Source: Jiulongibacter sp024742395 (lineage in GTDB: Bacteria > Bacteroidota > Bacteroidia > Cytophagales > Spirosomataceae). From it: DNA of 64,000 nt. Shown in pieces: positions 51,785 to 60,922 of this stretch. Position 1 is the first letter of the stretch. Every line of letters starts with the position of its first letter. The notes beneath the pieces are model-generated. The model was not told where the DNA came from. It was given only the letters and a program-made list of their open reading frames with translations, and searched no databases. The position numbers were made by a program, and so were the translations under genes. Location of the stretch: contig OZ252236.1 in NCBI GenBank assembly GCA_965249455.1, forward strand, positions 1,550,001 to 1,614,000, read 5' to 3'.

Positions 51785-53173
51785 ATGGTTAGAAGTATTA
51801 AGAAACTCGGATATATTAAATTAATAACGGATGTTGCGATACTTGTTGTTGTATTTTTAATAGCAGGAAAACTAAGCGGTAGAACGTTTGAAAAGAACTC
51901 AGCTTTGATGCTTTGCGTTCAGGCCTTTTTCTGGTATTTCAGTTCCAAAATATCAAATCTATATGACGAGTTTAGGACAGAAAAGTATATAGGCGAGTTA
52001 CTTTTAATTTTGCAAAATGTGGCTGTTCAACTACTTGTGGCTGGTCAGATATTCTTTATTTTAAATAGCCATGAGTACACACGTTTATTTGTATTATATT
52101 TTGGTTTGCTCTTGTCACTTGCCCTAATATTAAAAAATTACTTTGAAAAGAAAACTTTATTATATTATCGGACTCACGGTGGTAATAAACGTTACGTAGT
52201 TTTTGTGGGTTATAATGATATCACAGAAAACCTGATATCTCTTATTTACTCCAAACCTCATTACGGAATGAGTGTATTAGGTGTTATAGCTAAAGAAGAG
52301 CAGGAAGAAAGTCCTTATACTTATTTAGGGGACTTAGAGAAATTCTATTCCTTAAATCATAACCTTCAGGTTGATGATTTGATTGTTACAACAGATTCGT
52401 TAAACAAAAATATGCTACATGAGCTATTCAGTTTTTGCGAAGCAAAAGGTGTAAGAATGAAATTTATTCCAAACTATAATAATTATTATCTGAGTAGGGT
52501 ACAGTTTCAGCTCTTTGGTAATTATCCATTAATTACTCTAAGGTCTGAACCGCTTCAGCTTGATCATTGGAGAATTCTAAAGCGTATGTTTGATATTGCT
52601 TTTGCTTCTCTAGTATTCATATTGCTTCTTTCCTGGCTATTTCCTATTCTTGCGATAATAATAAAGTTAGATTCTAAAGGCCCTGTATTCTTTTTGCAAG
52701 ATAGATGGGGTAAAAATGGAGAGAAATTTAAGTGCTTCAAGTTCAGGTCTATGCGACCAGAAAGTAATGATGTAAATGAAAGAAATGAATTCAACCAGGC
52801 TCGGCAGAATGATCCTAGGATAACGAAGGTTGGAGCATTTTTGAGAAAATCCAATCTGGACGAGTTACCCCAATTCATTAATGTAATGAAAGGAGATATG
52901 TCTATCGTAGGTCCTCGTCCTCATGCTCATGAGCACAATGTACGAACGAAAGATGAAGTAAGTAGCTACTTGGTCAGGCATTGGGTAAAGCCAGGTATTA
53001 CCGGTTGGGCACAGGTTAACGGTTATCGTGGCGAAACCAAAACCCTTGATGCAATGCAAAAGCGTGTGGAATTTGATATCTGGTATATTGAGAATTGGAC
53101 ATTTTGGCTAGACATCAAGATAATCTTTATGACAATTTACAACATGCTTAAAGGAGAGGAAAACGCATATTAG
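51785..53173 (+). CDS. Undecaprenyl-phosphate sugar phosphotransferase (WcaJ-like)
   Basis: The 462-residue protein has four N-terminal helices, a CoA-binding-like domain (RYVVFVGYNDITENLISLIY) and a C-terminal bacterial sugar transferase domain from about residue 260: RILKRMFDIAFASLVFILLLS, PVFFLQDRWGKNGEKFKCFKFRSM, LRKSNLDELPQFINVMKGDMSIVGPRPH, and the end WVKPGITGWAQVNGYRGET. It starts the repeat unit by moving a sugar phosphate (often glucose-1-P) to undecaprenyl phosphate. It starts 3 bp after the decayed lipoprotein gene and remains intact, so the locus can still be functional. Confidence 0.95.
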   Translation: MVRSIKKLGYIKLITDVAILVVVFLIAGKLSGRTFEKNSALMLCVQAFFWYFSSKISNLYDEFRTEKYIGELLLILQNVAVQLLVAGQIFFILNSHEYTRLFVLYFGLLLSLALILKNYFEKKTLLYYRTHGGNKRYVVFVGYNDITENLISLIYSKPHYGMSVLGVIAKEEQEESPYTYLGDLEKFYSLNHNLQVDDLIVTTDSLNKNMLHELFSFCEAKGVRMKFIPNYNNYYLSRVQFQLFGNYPLITLRSEPLQLDHWRILKRMFDIAFASLVFILLLSWLFPILAIIIKLDSKGPVFFLQDRWGKNGEKFKCFKFRSMRPESNDVNERNEFNQARQNDPRITKVGAFLRKSNLDELPQFINVMKGDMSIVGPRPHAHEHNVRTKDEVSSYLVRHWVKPGITGWAQVNGYRGETKTLDAMQKRVEFDIWYIENWTFWLDIKIIFMTIYNMLKGEENAY

Positions 53174-53178
53174 TTTAA

Positions 53179-53955
53179 TCAATACAACTCACTATTCTGC
53201 CACTCATACGCTCTTATTTCTTTCATTAGCCTTGAATTTCGGGCCATTTTTTTAAGGAAATCAAGATGCCTTTCATTGTGCATGTCTGTGCCCAGATAGC
53301 TGACCAGCTTTTCTTCCATGAGTTGCCTCGCAATTTCTTCAGAGGCTTTTCCATAGTATCCCCCCAGCGAATTAATGTTTAGCTGCAGTTCGCAGCCAAG
53401 TTCCCTTAATTTCCTGAATGTATTAAATGATTTACCTAAATACGTATAACGTTCCGGGTGAGCAAGAATTGGTTTGTAACCTTGCATGACAAGGTCAAAG
53501 ACTGTTTGCTCTAAAATAGGGGAGTAACCTACAAAAGAAATCTCCAGGAGAATATGCTTATCACCAAAGGGAATTAGCTCCTTATTCTTAAGTTTTTCCT
53601 CAAAAAATGTATCTAAAAAGTATTCGGCAGAGTAACTGATAGGAATATCAGGAATAGACTTACCAATCTGAGATTTAAGCTCTTGAAACGCAGGCTCAAG
53701 TGTCTCCCGGCTATTTTTATAAAAATCTGTATAGATGTGAGGTGTAGTGATGAGTTTATTAAAGCCAAGCTCGGCCAACTCACTAATAAGAAATGAAGAG
53801 GTTTCTATAGAGTCACTGCCATCATCTACCGCTGGCAAAAGATGTGAGTGCATATCGGTTCCCAGGAACTCGAATGTATTCTTGATGGATTTTTTTTTCT
53901 TAAATAGACTGAACATTAGTCGATGTTGAAATCTGGCAAATTTATAACTATTCAT
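53179..53955 (-). CDS. CpsB/YwqE-type tyrosine-protein phosphatase (PHP family)
   Basis: The protein has 258 residues (245 if the ATG at 53916 is used). Metal-binding PHP motifs are complete: DMHSHLLPAVDDG, ITTPHIYTD, YSAEYFLD, ILAHPERY and LGTDMHNERH. These enzymes remove phosphate from Wzc/CpsD-type kinases and thus reset the polysaccharide export cycle. It is convergent with the phosphotransferase gene, outside the main transcript. Confidence 0.94.
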   Translation of the reverse strand: MNSYKFARFQHRLMFSLFKKKKSIKNTFEFLGTDMHSHLLPAVDDGSDSIETSSFLISELAELGFNKLITTPHIYTDFYKNSRETLEPAFQELKSQIGKSIPDIPISYSAEYFLDTFFEEKLKNKELIPFGDKHILLEISFVGYSPILEQTVFDLVMQGYKPILAHPERYTYLGKSFNTFRKLRELGCELQLNINSLGGYYGKASEEIARQLMEEKLVSYLGTDMHNERHLDFLKKMARNSRLMKEIRAYEWQNSELY

Positions 53956-54023
53956 CTATACAAGAGGCGAATTGGCATGAATAGTTCTTATATTCATATA
54001 ATTATTTACCTATTGAACTATAA

Positions 54024-54722
54024 ATGAAAAAAGTATTCAGTCTACTAATTCTCCTTTTTCTTGGAAGCTCTTTTACTCTTGACTCAAACCGTTTAAAATC
54101 TACTCCACTTTTCAATGGGAAAGATCTCAGCGGTTGGCATTGGGATGTACCTGAAATGGATAATAACAAAGAAGCTGTGAATCCTTTTTTTGTTCGGGAT
54201 GGATTATTGGTTACCCGTGGAACGCCCGGTGGTCATTTGATTACAGATGCTTCTTTTTCAAATTATCGGGTTGAATTTGATTATCGCTTTGCGGCAAAAC
54301 CTGCAAATTGCGGGGCACTGGTACATGTTTCTAAGTCCCGAAGGCTTTATGAAATGTTTCCGCAGTCTATTGAGGTGCAACTTATGCATCAGAACGGTGG
54401 CGACTTTTGGTGCATAGGTGAGAATATAGAAGTGCCCAATATGGAAGAAAGAAGAGGGCCAAAAGAAAAGTGGGGTGTAGATGGTGATAAAAACAGACGC
54501 ATTCCCAATTTAACCGGAAACGTAGAGAACAATTCGGGAGAGTGGAATCATATGGTAATTGAGTGTTTTGAGGACAAAGTGAAGGTATGGTTAAATAATA
54601 GAATGGTTAATTATGGTTTTAATGCCACTGCTTCCTCAGGTCAGTTTGCTTTGCAATCAGAAGGATCGGAAGTAGAGTTCAGGCATATCAATCTGTCAAA
54701 AATCAAAAGTTTGACTCAGTAA
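54024..54722 (+). CDS. DUF1080 (3-keto-disaccharide hydrolase) secreted protein
   Basis: The 232-residue protein has a signal peptide (LLILLFLGSSFTLDS) and one DUF1080 domain: LFNGKDLSGWHWD, FFVRDGLLVTRGTPGGHLITDASFSNYRVEFDYRF, GALVHVS, SIEVQLMHQNGGDFWCI, GEWNHMVIECFEDKVKVWLN and ending GQFALQSEGSEVEFRHINL. The fold is that of concanavalin-like lectins. Family members hydrolyse 3-keto-glycosides or act in surface sugar use. Whether it has a role in the neighbouring polysaccharide locus is unknown. Confidence 0.9.
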   Translation: MKKVFSLLILLFLGSSFTLDSNRLKSTPLFNGKDLSGWHWDVPEMDNNKEAVNPFFVRDGLLVTRGTPGGHLITDASFSNYRVEFDYRFAAKPANCGALVHVSKSRRLYEMFPQSIEVQLMHQNGGDFWCIGENIEVPNMEERRGPKEKWGVDGDKNRRIPNLTGNVENNSGEWNHMVIECFEDKVKVWLNNRMVNYGFNATASSGQFALQSEGSEVEFRHINLSKIKSLTQ

Positions 54723-54725
54723 AAC

Positions 54726-55301
54726 TTACTTTTTTGATCTTATTCGGCTTAAGGTTGAAGAGTTTATTTGAAGAAATGAGGCCACATATTTGTCACTGAT
54801 TCTATCTTGTAATTGTGGAAAAACCTCATTAAACAGATTGTATCTCTCAGCTGCTTTTCTGGTTTTCATAAAAATACGTTTGGACTTCTCTTCTCTTAAC
54901 AGGCTATCCGCCATAATGAGTAGTATCAGGCGGTCAATAGTGAAGGACTTGTATAGCAGCTCCAGTATTGCTCCTTTTTTTGCCATCATGGCATTTACAG
55001 GTTCTAAGGCCTGAGTAAAAAAAGTAGATCGTTGGTCTTCTATCGCCGCGTATGCGGAGAAGTAAAAGTCTCCTTCACTGACAAACTGAGTGGTGTTGTC
55101 TTCGTCACTCACATTGTCATGCGTGAAGAATTCTCTAACCAATCCTTCTTGAATAAAGAAGACTTGATCACTATAGCCCATTTGCTGAATAAGAAAATCA
55201 TTCTTTTCAAAAGTTACCTTTTCAAAAAGGGGGACAATCTCTTCAACTTCTTCTTTACTGAAACCAAAATTCTCTTGCAGGTGAGTGATAAACTTTCTCA
55301 T
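54726..55301 (-). CDS. Crp/Fnr-family transcriptional regulator
   Basis: The 191-residue protein has a cyclic-nucleotide-binding-like barrel (EKNDFLIQQMGYSDQVFFIQEGLVREFF, FVSEGDFYFSAYAAI), a dimer helix, and a C-terminal HTH (QDRISDKYVASFLQINSSTLSRIRSKK). It lacks the Cys residues of FNR and the RxS cAMP pocket. Many such short Bacteroidota regulators have unknown ligands. It is convergent with the DUF1080 gene. Confidence 0.9.
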   Translation of the reverse strand: MRKFITHLQENFGFSKEEVEEIVPLFEKVTFEKNDFLIQQMGYSDQVFFIQEGLVREFFTHDNVSDEDNTTQFVSEGDFYFSAYAAIEDQRSTFFTQALEPVNAMMAKKGAILELLYKSFTIDRLILLIMADSLLREEKSKRIFMKTRKAAERYNLFNEVFPQLQDRISDKYVASFLQINSSTLSRIRSKK

Positions 55302-55476
55302 TAATATTTATATGTGTGAAAATGGGAAAATACATTCTAGAAAGAATGTAATCTTTGACAGACTATTGATTTAAATTAGAAATAATAGTTAGCAGTTCAA
55401 AGGAATCTGATAGGAAATTGGAGTGAAATGCAGAAATAAAAAATGACAAATGTCAACATATTAAATTGTGTTTATT

Positions 55477-56358
55477 TTACACAAGAAGGCTTTGCCACAG
55501 GTAAAAAGTGGCATAAGATTCAAAACCCTTCCAATTTTTTGTCATAAGCAATAGCTCTTCTTTTCCAGGTTTATTAGTAAGGTTTAATTGATTTTTTAAA
55601 GCATTCTGCAATCCCACATCAGCAAGAGGAAGAGCTTGCTTAAAACCAAGACACCGCATTAAAACATAGTCGGCACTCCACTCTCCTATGCCCTTAATTT
55701 GCATGAGTGTCTGTTTGGCCTCTTGGTAATCCATGTAAAGAAGTTGTTCTTTGGAGATTTTCTTCTCAGTGAAGAGTTGGCTCACTATTCTGATATATTT
55801 TACCTTTTGACTTGAGAACTTCATTCTGCGAAAAGTATCGTCAGAAATTTCGAGAACATCTTCAGGCCTTGGGAAGCTGTAAAAAGTTTCATTCTCATAG
55901 GTACAATAGGCACCGGCTTCTGCTACAAGGTTTCGTTTGCATTGATATGCGAAGCTTAAATTGATCTGTTGTCCGATAATACTCCAGCATAGAGCTTCGT
56001 ATAAATCAGGTACTTTTATTATTCGCAGTCCATGATAAGTATGTGCTAGGTTTGATAGAATTTCAATAGGCCGAAAGCCATCGTAGATCTTTGATAAATC
56101 GGTATTAAGATCAAACCACTCTACAATATGATTCTCAATTAATTTTAGGTGGTGGCTTGATGGTATACCTTGAAGAAAATCAATCTTAATATTTTGATTT
56201 TCAAAGGTTAACTGAGTTAAGAGAAGTTTATTTTCTATTTTAAAAAGTTTTCTAACTCTATTGCCCGAAACACGAAATAGGATCTCTTCTTTTCCTCTAT
56301 TTAGATATCTGAAAGTCTCTGTTTTATTAAAAAGCTCAGGTAGTCTTATTTTTATCAT
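55477..56358 (-). CDS. alkA: DNA-3-methyladenine glycosylase II (AlkA-like)
   Basis: The 293-residue protein has an N-terminal AlkA-N-like domain and a C-terminal HhH-GPD domain: YEALCWSIIGQQINLSFA, then MQIKGIGEWSADYVLMRCLG (helix-hairpin-helix) and ALPLADVGLQNAL with the catalytic Asp. It removes alkylated purines from DNA in base-excision repair. No Ada-type regulator is next to it. Confidence 0.93.
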   Translation of the reverse strand: MIKIRLPELFNKTETFRYLNRGKEEILFRVSGNRVRKLFKIENKLLLTQLTFENQNIKIDFLQGIPSSHHLKLIENHIVEWFDLNTDLSKIYDGFRPIEILSNLAHTYHGLRIIKVPDLYEALCWSIIGQQINLSFAYQCKRNLVAEAGAYCTYENETFYSFPRPEDVLEISDDTFRRMKFSSQKVKYIRIVSQLFTEKKISKEQLLYMDYQEAKQTLMQIKGIGEWSADYVLMRCLGFKQALPLADVGLQNALKNQLNLTNKPGKEELLLMTKNWKGFESYATFYLWQSLLV

Positions 56359-56458
56359 TCTTAATTTTCTTGATCAGTATATAGAGGGCAAAAGGCAAGC
56401 TCAAAAGTAGAGCTTGTAAAAAACCGGTTAAAAATTCTGACCATATGATAATTACCAT
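56336..56458 (-). CDS. Possible 40-residue membrane peptide
   Basis: ATG at 56458, TGA at 56338-56336, overlapping the start of alkA by 23 bp on the same strand. The product has one hydrophobic helix (WSEFLTGFLQALLLSLPFALYILI) followed by a basic tail (KKIKNDKNKTT), typical of small single-pass proteins. It could be translated together with alkA. Too short for a family call. Confidence 0.4.
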   Translation of the reverse strand: MVIIIWSEFLTGFLQALLLSLPFALYILIKKIKNDKNKTT

Positions 56459-56532
56459 TTTAACTTATACTAATTAATGTGAAAAATTTCTGTGCAAGGC
56501 TATGCTCTTTGACTGAATTGTATAAAAATAAA

Positions 56533-56560
56533 AAAGCTGAACCATTTCTGATTCAGCTTT
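56533..56560 (-). terminator. Terminator after the lytic transglycosylase gene
   Basis: AAAGCTGAA and TTCAGCTTT form a 9-bp stem with a 10-nt loop. On the minus strand a T-rich run follows (complement of 56521-56535), 20 bp after the stop codon. Confidence 0.8.
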
Positions 56561-56580
56561 CTATTCTGTTAAGGAATATA

Positions 56581-58434
56581 TTATCCTTTTACTTTTATCT
56601 TTTGACCTACTTTTAAGGTATTGTCGTCTAATCCATTAAGCTTTTTGATTTCAGAAATAGAGAAACCGTAACGTTGAGAAAGATTCCATAATGTATCACC
56701 TGGCTGAACTACGTGTACAATTAGGTTTTTGTTTGCATCAGAAGATGACTGGTCGTACACCTTTTCTGAAATAGTGGTGTAATAAGCTAAACGCTGTCCT
56801 CTCATGATTTTATTCTGAGACTGAATATTGTTTAACTCCATTAACTCTTTCACAGTTGTATCATACTTTCTGGCAATCATCGTAAGGTTTTCGCCTCTTT
56901 GAATAAAATGATATCTTTTTACTGTTTGTTTTTCGTAGTGGAAAGGCTTCTCTGCAGGAGCGGTAGTGTTGTTTTTTGCTACTACTTTTACATTGCTTAG
57001 GCTAGCAGCATTCTCATTTGATTTCGTTTCGGTAGTCTTTGCTGAAGCAACTTGTGTTCTCTCTTTGGAATCATTGATGGCATCGTAAACTTTATGAGCT
57101 TCTCTTTTGTAATAAACCAAACGCTGCCCTTTCATTACCGTGTTTGATCTTAAATTATTCCATCTCTTTAGATCACTGATACGAACATCATATTTCTCTG
57201 CAATTTTACCCAGGTAATCACCTGATACCACTCTGTGGTAATGCTTTGAATCTTTGTATTCAATATGATAATCTCCTTTTGAATCAGACTGTGCTACATA
57301 AGTCTCCTGAGCACCAGATTTTAGAATCATGGCCGAATCAAGTACACATTTCTTATTATTCTCAAAATACACATAATTTACTCGTGGCAACTTTACTTCT
57401 ACATCTCTTGCATAAGTAGGTAACTCGTCTGTGATAATGTGTGGGTTAAGCAATTTCAACGTTGCAAAATCCAGATAATTTAATTCTGCAAAAGACTTTA
57501 AATTAAGTGGGCCATCCATTACAAGGTTCTCTGTCTCCATAGGATACAGAGCCTCTTTATAGTCTGGGAAAATACCATGCTCAGCAGAGTAATTCATTAA
57601 ATAGTGAAGAGCTTCCCACTGTGGTACATACGCCCTGGTATCAGGATGAATGTAGGCATGAAGTGACCAATAGTCCGTCTTTCCGGATTTTCTGATTGCT
57701 CTTCTGATTCTGCCCGGACCCGTGTTATATGAAGCCAGAGCAAGTTCCCAATCGTCAAACTGATTGTAAAGTCTTGTAAGGTATCTGAAAGAGGCATCTG
57801 TTGATTTCTCAACATGTCTTCTTTCATCAACATATTCATTAATTTTTAAACCATATTCTTTTCCTGTGTATGACATGAACTGCCACATTCCTACGGCATT
57901 GGCTCTTGAAACAGCGTTTGGATTGAGACCTGACTCTAAAAGAGCCAAATACTTCATTTCATCAGGAATATTATGCTTCACTAAATATTTCTCAAAAACC
58001 GGAAAGTAGAACTCCTTTCTCTCCAGCATTTGCTTTACGAAATTTGGTCTCTTGTATAAGAAATAATCAATATACTTTTTTACATGCTCATTGTAAGGCA
58101 TTGGCATGATATTCTCCAGACCCTTTATACGTTCTGCTATGACTTCATCAGAAGCCGGGATAATATTGAAGACCACATGGTCTCTGGTATCTTCAACTTC
58201 TATTGATCCGGGAAATGGTGCCTGTTTTACTTTACTGGCAGTGTCTTTAACTGCTGCTTCAGTTTTGGGCTTAGCACCTATAACCAAGGTGTTTACTTCC
58301 TTTATCTTTTCTGATTCAGAAGAAACTTCCTGAGAAATTCCTTTGAAAGAAAATAAGCAAAGAGGTAAGACGTATAGTCTATTAATGACAGGGTGAATCA
58401 TACAGGAATAAGTGTTTTTTGCGTTGGAGAGCAT
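56581..58434 (-). CDS. mltD: Membrane-bound lytic murein transglycosylase with three LysM domains (MltD-like)
   Basis: The 617-residue protein (606 from the ATG at 58401, which starts the signal peptide MIHPVINRLYVLPLCLFSF) has an SLT domain with the catalytic Glu in YLALLESGLNPNAV and GMWQFM, then ELALASYNTGPGRI. Three LysM domains occupy about 398-443 (HRVVSGDYLGKIAEKYDV), 505-550 (HFIQRGENLTMIARKYDT) and 570-617 (HVVQPGDTLWNLSQRYGF), separated by Lys/Thr-rich linkers. It cleaves peptidoglycan glycan strands. It is a solitary gene with its own terminator. Confidence 0.95.
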   Translation of the reverse strand: MLSNAKNTYSCMIHPVINRLYVLPLCLFSFKGISQEVSSESEKIKEVNTLVIGAKPKTEAAVKDTASKVKQAPFPGSIEVEDTRDHVVFNIIPASDEVIAERIKGLENIMPMPYNEHVKKYIDYFLYKRPNFVKQMLERKEFYFPVFEKYLVKHNIPDEMKYLALLESGLNPNAVSRANAVGMWQFMSYTGKEYGLKINEYVDERRHVEKSTDASFRYLTRLYNQFDDWELALASYNTGPGRIRRAIRKSGKTDYWSLHAYIHPDTRAYVPQWEALHYLMNYSAEHGIFPDYKEALYPMETENLVMDGPLNLKSFAELNYLDFATLKLLNPHIITDELPTYARDVEVKLPRVNYVYFENNKKCVLDSAMILKSGAQETYVAQSDSKGDYHIEYKDSKHYHRVVSGDYLGKIAEKYDVRISDLKRWNNLRSNTVMKGQRLVYYKREAHKVYDAINDSKERTQVASAKTTETKSNENAASLSNVKVVAKNNTTAPAEKPFHYEKQTVKRYHFIQRGENLTMIARKYDTTVKELMELNNIQSQNKIMRGQRLAYYTTISEKVYDQSSSDANKNLIVHVVQPGDTLWNLSQRYGFSISEIKKLNGLDDNTLKVGQKIKVKG

Positions 58435-58573
58435 GTATTATCTGGAAAGCTTTTTCAAATGTAATCGGGGTGTATCAGAAAATCAACATTTTCTGGCTTT
58501 TTAACGTCGCCAGATTGGTATTATTGATCTATACACCGTGTTTTTTTCCTTTGGACGGTTTTTTGAAAACAAA

Positions 58574-58605
58574 AAATACAACAACCCTTGGGAGTTGCTG
58601 TATTT
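58574..58605 (-). terminator. Terminator after tatA
   Basis: A 12-bp stem with one mismatch (AAATACAACAAC / GTTGCTGTATTT) and 8-nt loop; on the minus strand it is followed by a T-rich run. It ends 28 bp after the tatA stop codon. Confidence 0.8.
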
Positions 58606-58632
58606 AAAGTTCGTATAAAGGTTGAATGCTAA

Positions 58633-58833
58633 TTAATCGTCTCCGTTTGCTGCTTTCTCGATGTTCTCTTTCACATCTTTGGTAGCATCCTTAAATTCTT
58701 TGATTCCTTTACCTAAGCCTTTAGCTAATTCAGGTAATTTTTTTGCTCCAAAAAACAATAAGATGACAAAAAGGATGACGAAAATTTCAGTTCCCCCCAG
58801 ATTCCCTAAGAATAATAATGTCGCTAATTCCAT
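58633..58833 (-). CDS. tatA: Twin-arginine translocase subunit TatA/TatE
   Basis: The 66-residue protein has one N-terminal helix (EIFVILFVILLFFGAKKLPELAKGLGKGIKEFK) with the conserved FGxKKLPELA hinge and an amphipathic helix, then a charged tail. It forms the pore of the Tat system that exports folded proteins. A second hydrophobic stretch at the very N-terminus (MELATLLFLGNLGG) is typical of Bacteroidota TatA. Confidence 0.93.
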   Translation of the reverse strand: MELATLLFLGNLGGTEIFVILFVILLFFGAKKLPELAKGLGKGIKEFKDATKDVKENIEKAANGDD

Positions 58834-58904
58834 GATTCTTTTTGATTAAATAGTAATAACAAAGGTATAAAAAAGATATGTAAATATTGGTTTCAGAATT
58901 CTGT

Positions 58905-59339
58905 TCAATTTAAGTCTTTGTTCATTTCCCATAACTCGTACTTCTCTACTTCGTCTGAAACACTTCGTAAAACATAGGTTAAAAGAGCAATATCGTCTGC
59001 ATAACCCAATAAAGGAAGGAAATCTGGCACAAGATCAATGGGTGAGATGAAATAGACCAGACTGGCAATCATGATGATCAAATTTTTCAGTTCAATGTCT
59101 CGATATTCTCCTGAAGCATAAGATTTAAGCATTTTTCCAATACTAACCACCTTAGAGCGTACAGAGTCAAACATGCTCCCTACACCTATTTCCTGAGACT
59201 TTTTCAAAGCATTCCGAAGCAGGATTAAAAGGCTCTTTGAGTTTCTTGAGATTCTACCAGCTCTGCCTAAAGAGGTTCTGAAAAAAATAGAGTCCAGCAC
59301 TCTCTTTAGCATATCATCTTCCTGAGATTGATTTGACAT
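58905..59339 (-). CDS. YkvA-family (DUF1232) protein
   Basis: The 144-residue protein has the DUF1232 signature LVYFISPIDLVPDFLPLLGYADDIALLTYVL, with helices before and after. Family members are small membrane-associated proteins of unknown function. It lies 71 bp upstream of tatA on the same strand and may share a transcript. Confidence 0.88.
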   Translation of the reverse strand: MSNQSQEDDMLKRVLDSIFFRTSLGRAGRISRNSKSLLILLRNALKKSQEIGVGSMFDSVRSKVVSIGKMLKSYASGEYRDIELKNLIIMIASLVYFISPIDLVPDFLPLLGYADDIALLTYVLRSVSDEVEKYELWEMNKDLN

Positions 59340-59424
59340 AACAGTATTTATATATCTAAAACGGTTGCAATTAATGAAAAAATGCCGATTTGAGCATTTT
59401 TTATTAAAAATAGGCGTGAAAGTG

Positions 59425-59456
59425 TTTGGCTATAGGCGTCGGCAAAGATAATTTTG
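59425..59456 (+). promoter_or_regulatory. Promoter of the malate dehydrogenase gene
   Basis: TTTG at 59425-59428 and TAATTTTG at 59449-59456 are 20 bp apart, a full match to the Bacteroidota consensus. The start codon is 47 bp downstream. Confidence 0.65.
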
Positions 59457-59503
59457 CTTTGCAAACGGGAATTTTCCTGAATTAAAAAAACGAAATCAAA
59501 AAA

Positions 59504-60442
59504 ATGAAAGTAACTGTAATAGGTGCAGGTGCAGTAGGTTCTACCGCTGCAGATGTAATAGCACGCAGAGAAGTAGCAGACGAGGTTGTTTTATTGGATA
59601 TTAAAGAAGGATATGCTGAAGGTAAAGCAATGGACCTAATGCAGACCTCTTCATTATTAGGTTTTGACACAAAGATAGTTGGTTCTACCAACGATTACGG
59701 TAAATCTGCAAAGTCAGATGTGATCGTAGTTACTTCTGGTATTCCGCGTAAGCCGGGAATGACTCGTGAAGAGCTAATCGGAATTAACGCAGGTATTGTA
59801 CGTACGGTAGTTACAAATGCTCTTGAAGTTTCTCCGAAGGCGGTAATTGTAATTGTATCTAACCCAATGGATACGATGACTTACCTAACTTATCAGATTG
59901 CTCAGGAGTTAGGAATTAATAAGAAAAGAGTTATCGGAATGGGTGGTGCTCTTGATTCTTCTCGTTTCCGTTACAGACTAGGTGAAGCTATGGGCGTTTC
60001 TCAGAACGACCTGAGCGGCATGGTTATAGGAGGTCATGGTGATACCACTATGATTCCTTTGACTCGCTTGGCTACCTGGAACGGTATTCCGGTAAGCAGA
60101 TTCTTAAAGGCTGACGATTTAGCCGAGGTGGCTCAGAGAACAATGGTTGGTGGGGCTACTTTGACGGGCCTTTTAGGAACATCTGCCTGGTATGCTCCAG
60201 GAGCAGCTATTTGTCAGGTAGTAGAAGCTATTCTTAGAGATGAGCAAAAAATTATCCCTTCTTGTGTTTACTTAAATGGTGAGTACGGCCAGAAAGATAT
60301 TTGTATCGGTGTACCGGTAGTGCTAGGCAAAGGCGGATGGCAGAAAATTATCAATGTTCGTTTGAGCAATGAAGAAAAAGCTGCTTTTGAAGCTTCTGCA
60401 GCGGCAGTAAGAAAAATGAACGAAGCCATTAAGGGCTTGTAA
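59504..60442 (+). CDS. mdh: Malate dehydrogenase (LDH-like type)
   Basis: The 312-residue protein has the NAD-binding GAGAVGSTAA and the acidic strand end VLLDIKEG, then TSGIPRKPGMTREEL (substrate-binding Arg residues), IVSNPMDTMTY, the RVIGMGGALDSSRFR loop and the catalytic His in GGHGDTTMIPL. The Gly-Met-Thr-Arg loop identifies malate rather than lactate as substrate. It makes oxaloacetate for the TCA cycle. It is a single-gene unit between its own promoter and a terminator. Confidence 0.97.
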   Translation: MKVTVIGAGAVGSTAADVIARREVADEVVLLDIKEGYAEGKAMDLMQTSSLLGFDTKIVGSTNDYGKSAKSDVIVVTSGIPRKPGMTREELIGINAGIVRTVVTNALEVSPKAVIVIVSNPMDTMTYLTYQIAQELGINKKRVIGMGGALDSSRFRYRLGEAMGVSQNDLSGMVIGGHGDTTMIPLTRLATWNGIPVSRFLKADDLAEVAQRTMVGGATLTGLLGTSAWYAPGAAICQVVEAILRDEQKIIPSCVYLNGEYGQKDICIGVPVVLGKGGWQKIINVRLSNEEKAAFEASAAAVRKMNEAIKGL

Positions 60443-60465
60443 TAAATAGGTATTTTACCAAAAAG

Positions 60466-60496
60466 AAGGAGACTTTGTACTTTACAGAGTCTCCTT
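60466..60496. terminator. Bidirectional terminator between mdh and yjbQ
   Basis: AAGGAGACT / AGTCTCCTT form a 9-bp stem with a 13-nt loop; T-runs follow on the plus strand and, through the A-run at 60459-60464, on the minus strand. Confidence 0.85.
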
Positions 60497-60499
60497 TTT

Positions 60500-60922
60500 C
60501 TATTGTCCCCAGCCGGTTAAAACCAAAGTTCTGCCAGAATCATGATTTCGGTGTTCGCATAAATATAGCCCTTGCCAGGTTCCAAGGTTTAATTGACCGT
60601 TTGTGATCGGGATCTGCACCGAACTACCAAATATCGAGGCTTTTATATGGGCAGGCATATCATCTGAGCCTTCATAATTATGCTCATAATACGGGGCATT
60701 TTCTGGCACCATAATATTTATATGCCTTTCAAAGTCTCCTCTGACCGTAGGATCCCAGTTTTCGTTTAAGGTCAATGAGGCAGAAGTATGTCTAATGAAA
60801 ACTTGAAGGATGCCTGCTTTTATAGTTTTAAGCTGAGGCAAAGCGGCTTTTACTTCTTCGGTAATTAAATGAAAGCCTCTGGGATAAGGTCTTAACTTTA
60901 CTTCTTCTTGTATTACCTTCAT
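60500..60922 (-). CDS. YjbQ-family (UPF0047) protein
   Basis: The 140-residue protein carries the family motif VFIRHTSASLTLNENWDPTVRGDFE and later YEHNYEGSDDMPAHIKAS and GTWQGLYLCEHRNHD, with conserved His residues for a metal. Databases label the family secondary thiamine-phosphate synthase because E. coli YjbQ shows weak activity. It lies far from the TPP-controlled genes, has no riboswitch and abuts the hydrolase gene, so I do not assign it to thiamine synthesis. Confidence 0.9.
   Translation of the reverse strand: MKVIQEEVKLRPYPRGFHLITEEVKAALPQLKTIKAGILQVFIRHTSASLTLNENWDPTVRGDFERHINIMVPENAPYYEHNYEGSDDMPAHIKASIFGSSVQIPITNGQLNLGTWQGLYLCEHRNHDSGRTLVLTGWGQ

Noticed and set aside
60500..60922. 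YjbQ-like gene as part of thiamine synthesis with the riboswitch cassette
   Set aside because: It has no THI element, is distant, and the thiamine name rests on weak activity reported for the E. coli homolog.
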